Origin: Bacteroidetes bacterium ADurb.Bin174
Lineage (GTDB): Bacteria; Bacteroidota; Bacteroidia; Bacteroidales; Paludibacteraceae
DNA: 64,000 nucleotides
NCBI GenBank assembly: GCA_002070265.1
Contig: MWCX01000081.1
Location: 61,867-125,866 of the forward strand
Reading direction: 5' to 3'
Under the pieces are notes generated by a model, which made no database searches, was not told the origin of the DNA, and was given only the letters and a program-made list of their open reading frames with translations. The position numbers and the translations under genes are program-made. How positions within the stretch are numbered: the first letter of the stretch is position 1; every line of letters begins with the position of its first letter. Of the stretch, positions 61,711 to 64,000 are shown in pieces.

Positions 61711-64000
61711 ATGTTTATGTATTTAAAAACAGGTTTATTGGTACTATTGTTCTACTTATCAGGGACATATTTATTTGCTCAATCCTCAGCACTTCTGTTG
61801 GAAGAAAACTTTGAATATGTTTCCGGGACAGATTTGGCAGGCCAGGGCGACTGGGTACAAGGAAAGGCAGAAACCAACAGAGTGACGGTCTCAGAACAGG
61901 GTTTAAGCTATACGGGTTACCCTGGGTCGGATGTTGGATTGGCTGCTCATTTTTCCCCATTAAGCGACCGGGTTCAGAAAAATTTTACCGGAACATTAAC
62001 CGGCTCGTATTATTATTCATTTTTAATTAATGTGAGCTCTGCAAGGAGTGGGGAGTTTTTTGCAGGTTTCTTTAGCCAAAATGCCTTTAGAGGCAGGGTC
62101 TATTTAAAAGCTGACGGAGAGGGATTTCAGTTTGGACTGGTCAAAACCACTACCGGTACGGTAACCTACACTTCAGGTACACCTTACCAGTTTGGTACTA
62201 CTTATCTGGTGGTTGTTCAATATGATTTTGTTTCCGGTAGTGCAAATGATCAGGTTAGTTTATTCATTGATCCGGATTTAGAAGCTTCAACACCCGGACT
62301 TCCGGTTGTGGGACCATTGTCTGATGCAGGGAATGATGTGTCTGCCAATGTCTTTGCCATGCAGGCCCGCAATAATTCAGGTGTTTTTACAATAGATGCT
62401 GTGCGAATAGCTACCAGTTGGGATGCCATTACAGGAAATGATATGGAAAATCATTATCTGGAGTTACCACGTTTTATCAGTTCCGATATGGTACTTCAGC
62501 GTGATATTCCTTTGAAATTGCATGGGTGGGCTGCTCAGGGAGATACGGTCCTTGTTGAATTGGTACGCTCAGATTCGGTATATACAGATTTGGTTGAAGT
62601 GAATGCAGATAATAAGTGGGAAGTTGAATTGCCTGCTCAGGCAGTTTCTACTGAACCCTGTCAATTAAAATTCAGTATAAAAGGATATCCTGAAACCCTG
62701 CAGGAACTCGAAAATATTTTAATTGGTGATGTATGGTTTGCCGGAGGACAGTCGAATATGGAGAAAAAGGTCAATCATTTATTAGAGGCGGATACATACA
62801 TCAGTGAAGCTGACAATTATTCTCAGATTCGTTCTTTCCGGGCAGCTTACAATCTTCAGAATGAACCATCTGACAGGGTAAGCGGATCATCTTCTCCCTG
62901 GTTTGTATGTAACAGCAGTAAGGTAGCAGATAATGTTTCGGCTGTAGCTTATGTGTTTGCACGTGAAATCCATGAAAAAACCGGAATACCCATCGGAATC
63001 ATGCAAGCCTACAGAGGTGGTACGGAAATAGAAACATGGATCAGTCCCTGGAAATTGGCTGAACCGGAGTATTGTATAATTCAGGGTAGGAATGATTTTT
63101 TGACAGCCGGTAGTTACAATAATAGTCATTCCGTTAATTTTAATGGGCAAATCAATCCATTGAAAGGATTTCCTGTTAAAGGTTTCATATGGTATCAGGG
63201 AGAAAGCAACACAAAAAGACCATTGGAATATCGCTACATGATGAAAATGTTGATAGATGATTGGCGCGCCTTATGGAATCAGGGAGATTTACCTTTTTAT
63301 TATGTGCAAATGTTTAATACTGCAGCAGAGGCAGTCTATGAAGAAGCTACCTGGGCTGATTTACGCGATGAACAGTTGATGTTGCTTTATGATAAATCTG
63401 TTAAAAATATCGGGATGGCAGTAATCATCGATACGAATGAAGAGGCGTTGAATAGTGACCCTAATGTACGAATGCATCCTCGCAATAAAAAACCTGTAGG
63501 ATTACGTTTGGCAAAAATTGCACTTAGAGATACCTATGATTTCGACATATTGGCTGAAGGACCCATGTTCAACAGATTTAAAATCAGTAATGATTCTGTT
63601 TATCTTTATTTTAGACATGTAGGAAATGGATTGAAAATCAAGACAGATGAGACCGTACTGAAAGGTTTTGTGGTTAGTGCTTCTGATAAGCAATTTAAAG
63701 AAGCTACTGCAGAAATTATCAACGACAGCACTGTCGTTGTATATAACAATACTGTCTCTCATCCTGCGGCTGTAAGATATGCCTGGGCAAGGAATCCGAT
63801 TTGTAATTTATATAATTCGGAAGATATCCCTGCTTCTCCTTTTCGTACCGACATGTGGCAGTTAAGCACGTATTCAGTGCCGCAGTCATCGTGTATAACA
63901 AAGAGTGATGCAAATAAACTTATGTCAATTTTTATAGACGGTAATGCCTTACAGGAGTTTGATCCGGATACTTATTATTATGAAATTGCTGATGTGGAGA
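61711..64000 (+). CDS. Sialate O-acetylesterase-type protein, runs off window
   Basis: The frame is open from the ATG at 61711 (or 61717) to the window end, so at least 763 residues are seen and the 3' end is missing. Signal peptide LLVLLFYLSGTYLFAQ; then a concanavalin-like domain (~27-245, LLLEENFEYVSG) as at 57094. The catalytic region opens with LPRFISSDMVLQRDIPLKLHGWA and holds Ser348 in GGQSNMEKK, GFIWYQGESN, and VRMHPRNKKPVGLRLA with the catalytic His. After it (~735 on) the frame enters the same xxSIxIDGxxLxxF module as in the upstream esterase. It is therefore a second, different-architecture acetylesterase. Confidence 0.9.
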   Translation, partial: MFMYLKTGLLVLLFYLSGTYLFAQSSALLLEENFEYVSGTDLAGQGDWVQGKAETNRVTVSEQGLSYTGYPGSDVGLAAHFSPLSDRVQKNFTGTLTGSYYYSFLINVSSARSGEFFAGFFSQNAFRGRVYLKADGEGFQFGLVKTTTGTVTYTSGTPYQFGTTYLVVVQYDFVSGSANDQVSLFIDPDLEASTPGLPVVGPLSDAGNDVSANVFAMQARNNSGVFTIDAVRIATSWDAITGNDMENHYLELPRFISSDMVLQRDIPLKLHGWAAQGDTVLVELVRSDSVYTDLVEVNADNKWEVELPAQAVSTEPCQLKFSIKGYPETLQELENILIGDVWFAGGQSNMEKKVNHLLEADTYISEADNYSQIRSFRAAYNLQNEPSDRVSGSSSPWFVCNSSKVADNVSAVAYVFAREIHEKTGIPIGIMQAYRGGTEIETWISPWKLAEPEYCIIQGRNDFLTAGSYNNSHSVNFNGQINPLKGFPVKGFIWYQGESNTKRPLEYRYMMKMLIDDWRALWNQGDLPFYYVQMFNTAAEAVYEEATWADLRDEQLMLLYDKSVKNIGMAVIIDTNEEALNSDPNVRMHPRNKKPVGLRLAKIALRDTYDFDILAEGPMFNRFKISNDSVYLYFRHVGNGLKIKTDETVLKGFVVSASDKQFKEATAEIINDSTVVVYNNTVSHPAAVRYAWARNPICNLYNSEDIPASPFRTDMWQLSTYSVPQSSCITKSDANKLMSIFIDGNALQEFDPDTYYYEIADVE

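Overview
The window (about 38% G+C by eye) comes from a Bacteroidales-type member of the Bacteroidota that carries a type IX secretion system (T9SS). Evidence is a T9SS plug protein (658-1914), several T9SS type A C-terminal sorting tails, SusC/SusD and hybrid two-component genes, a Na+-NQR operon, a GSCFA protein, promoters of the TAnnTTTG type and almost no Shine-Dalgarno sequences. I cannot name the genus.

Layout. 1-4100: a cluster of short palindromes, the T9SS plug protein, a YhcC-like radical SAM protein, and an IS256-family remnant next to the tail of a lost T9SS cargo gene. 4103-12212 (minus): a tightly packed seven-gene operon with a complete branched-chain-amino-acid-type ABC transporter (livG, livF, binding protein, livH, livM), interrupted between binding protein and permeases by a 769-aa HD-type phosphohydrolase-like protein and a B12-binding-type radical SAM protein. 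This is the best candidate for an undescribed system. 12470-13933: a two-gene HTH cassette between direct repeats built of palindromes. 14185-20173: nqrABCDEF. 20185-23074: a membrane glycosyltransferase, a GT2 glycosyltransferase and GtrA. 23316-24918: an XRE-ImmA/IrrE regulator plus PIN-domain protein. 24996-30569: housekeeping and hypothetical genes (DUF2461, GNAT-nitrilase fusion, purC, DUF3298, GSCFA). 30851-34093 (minus): a uronate operon kdgK-eda-hexuronate transporter with a palindromic operator. 34240-41219: MscS channel, DUF4249 lipoprotein plus TonB receptor, a small winged-helix protein, and an NtrC-type regulator with a histidine kinase lacking a sensor domain. 41222-42793: an endonuclease I gene between a tRNA-Lys gene and a 23-bp copy of that tRNA's 3' end. 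43186-47999: PspC, an orphan FecCD permease, mutS2, and an orphan HigA next to a deleted HigB. 48082-64000: a polysaccharide utilization locus with a hybrid two-component regulator, SusC, SusD, two concanavalin-like T9SS proteins and two SGNH/sialate-O-acetylesterase-type enzymes, the last running off the window.

How the genes work together. The PUL would sense, bind and deacetylate an O-acetylated glycan; no glycoside hydrolase or lyase lies in the window, so the backbone is unknown. The kdgK/eda/transporter operon channels uronates to pyruvate and glyceraldehyde-3-phosphate. Na+-NQR builds the sodium gradient. Intergenic space is unusually rich in three repeat classes: palindrome clusters, degenerate word repeats (variants of TTAGTTCTTAG, GAAGTTAAAGAAGTTAGG and GAGTTCCGAG), and MITE-like elements. 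Several of these have run into gene ends or split operons.
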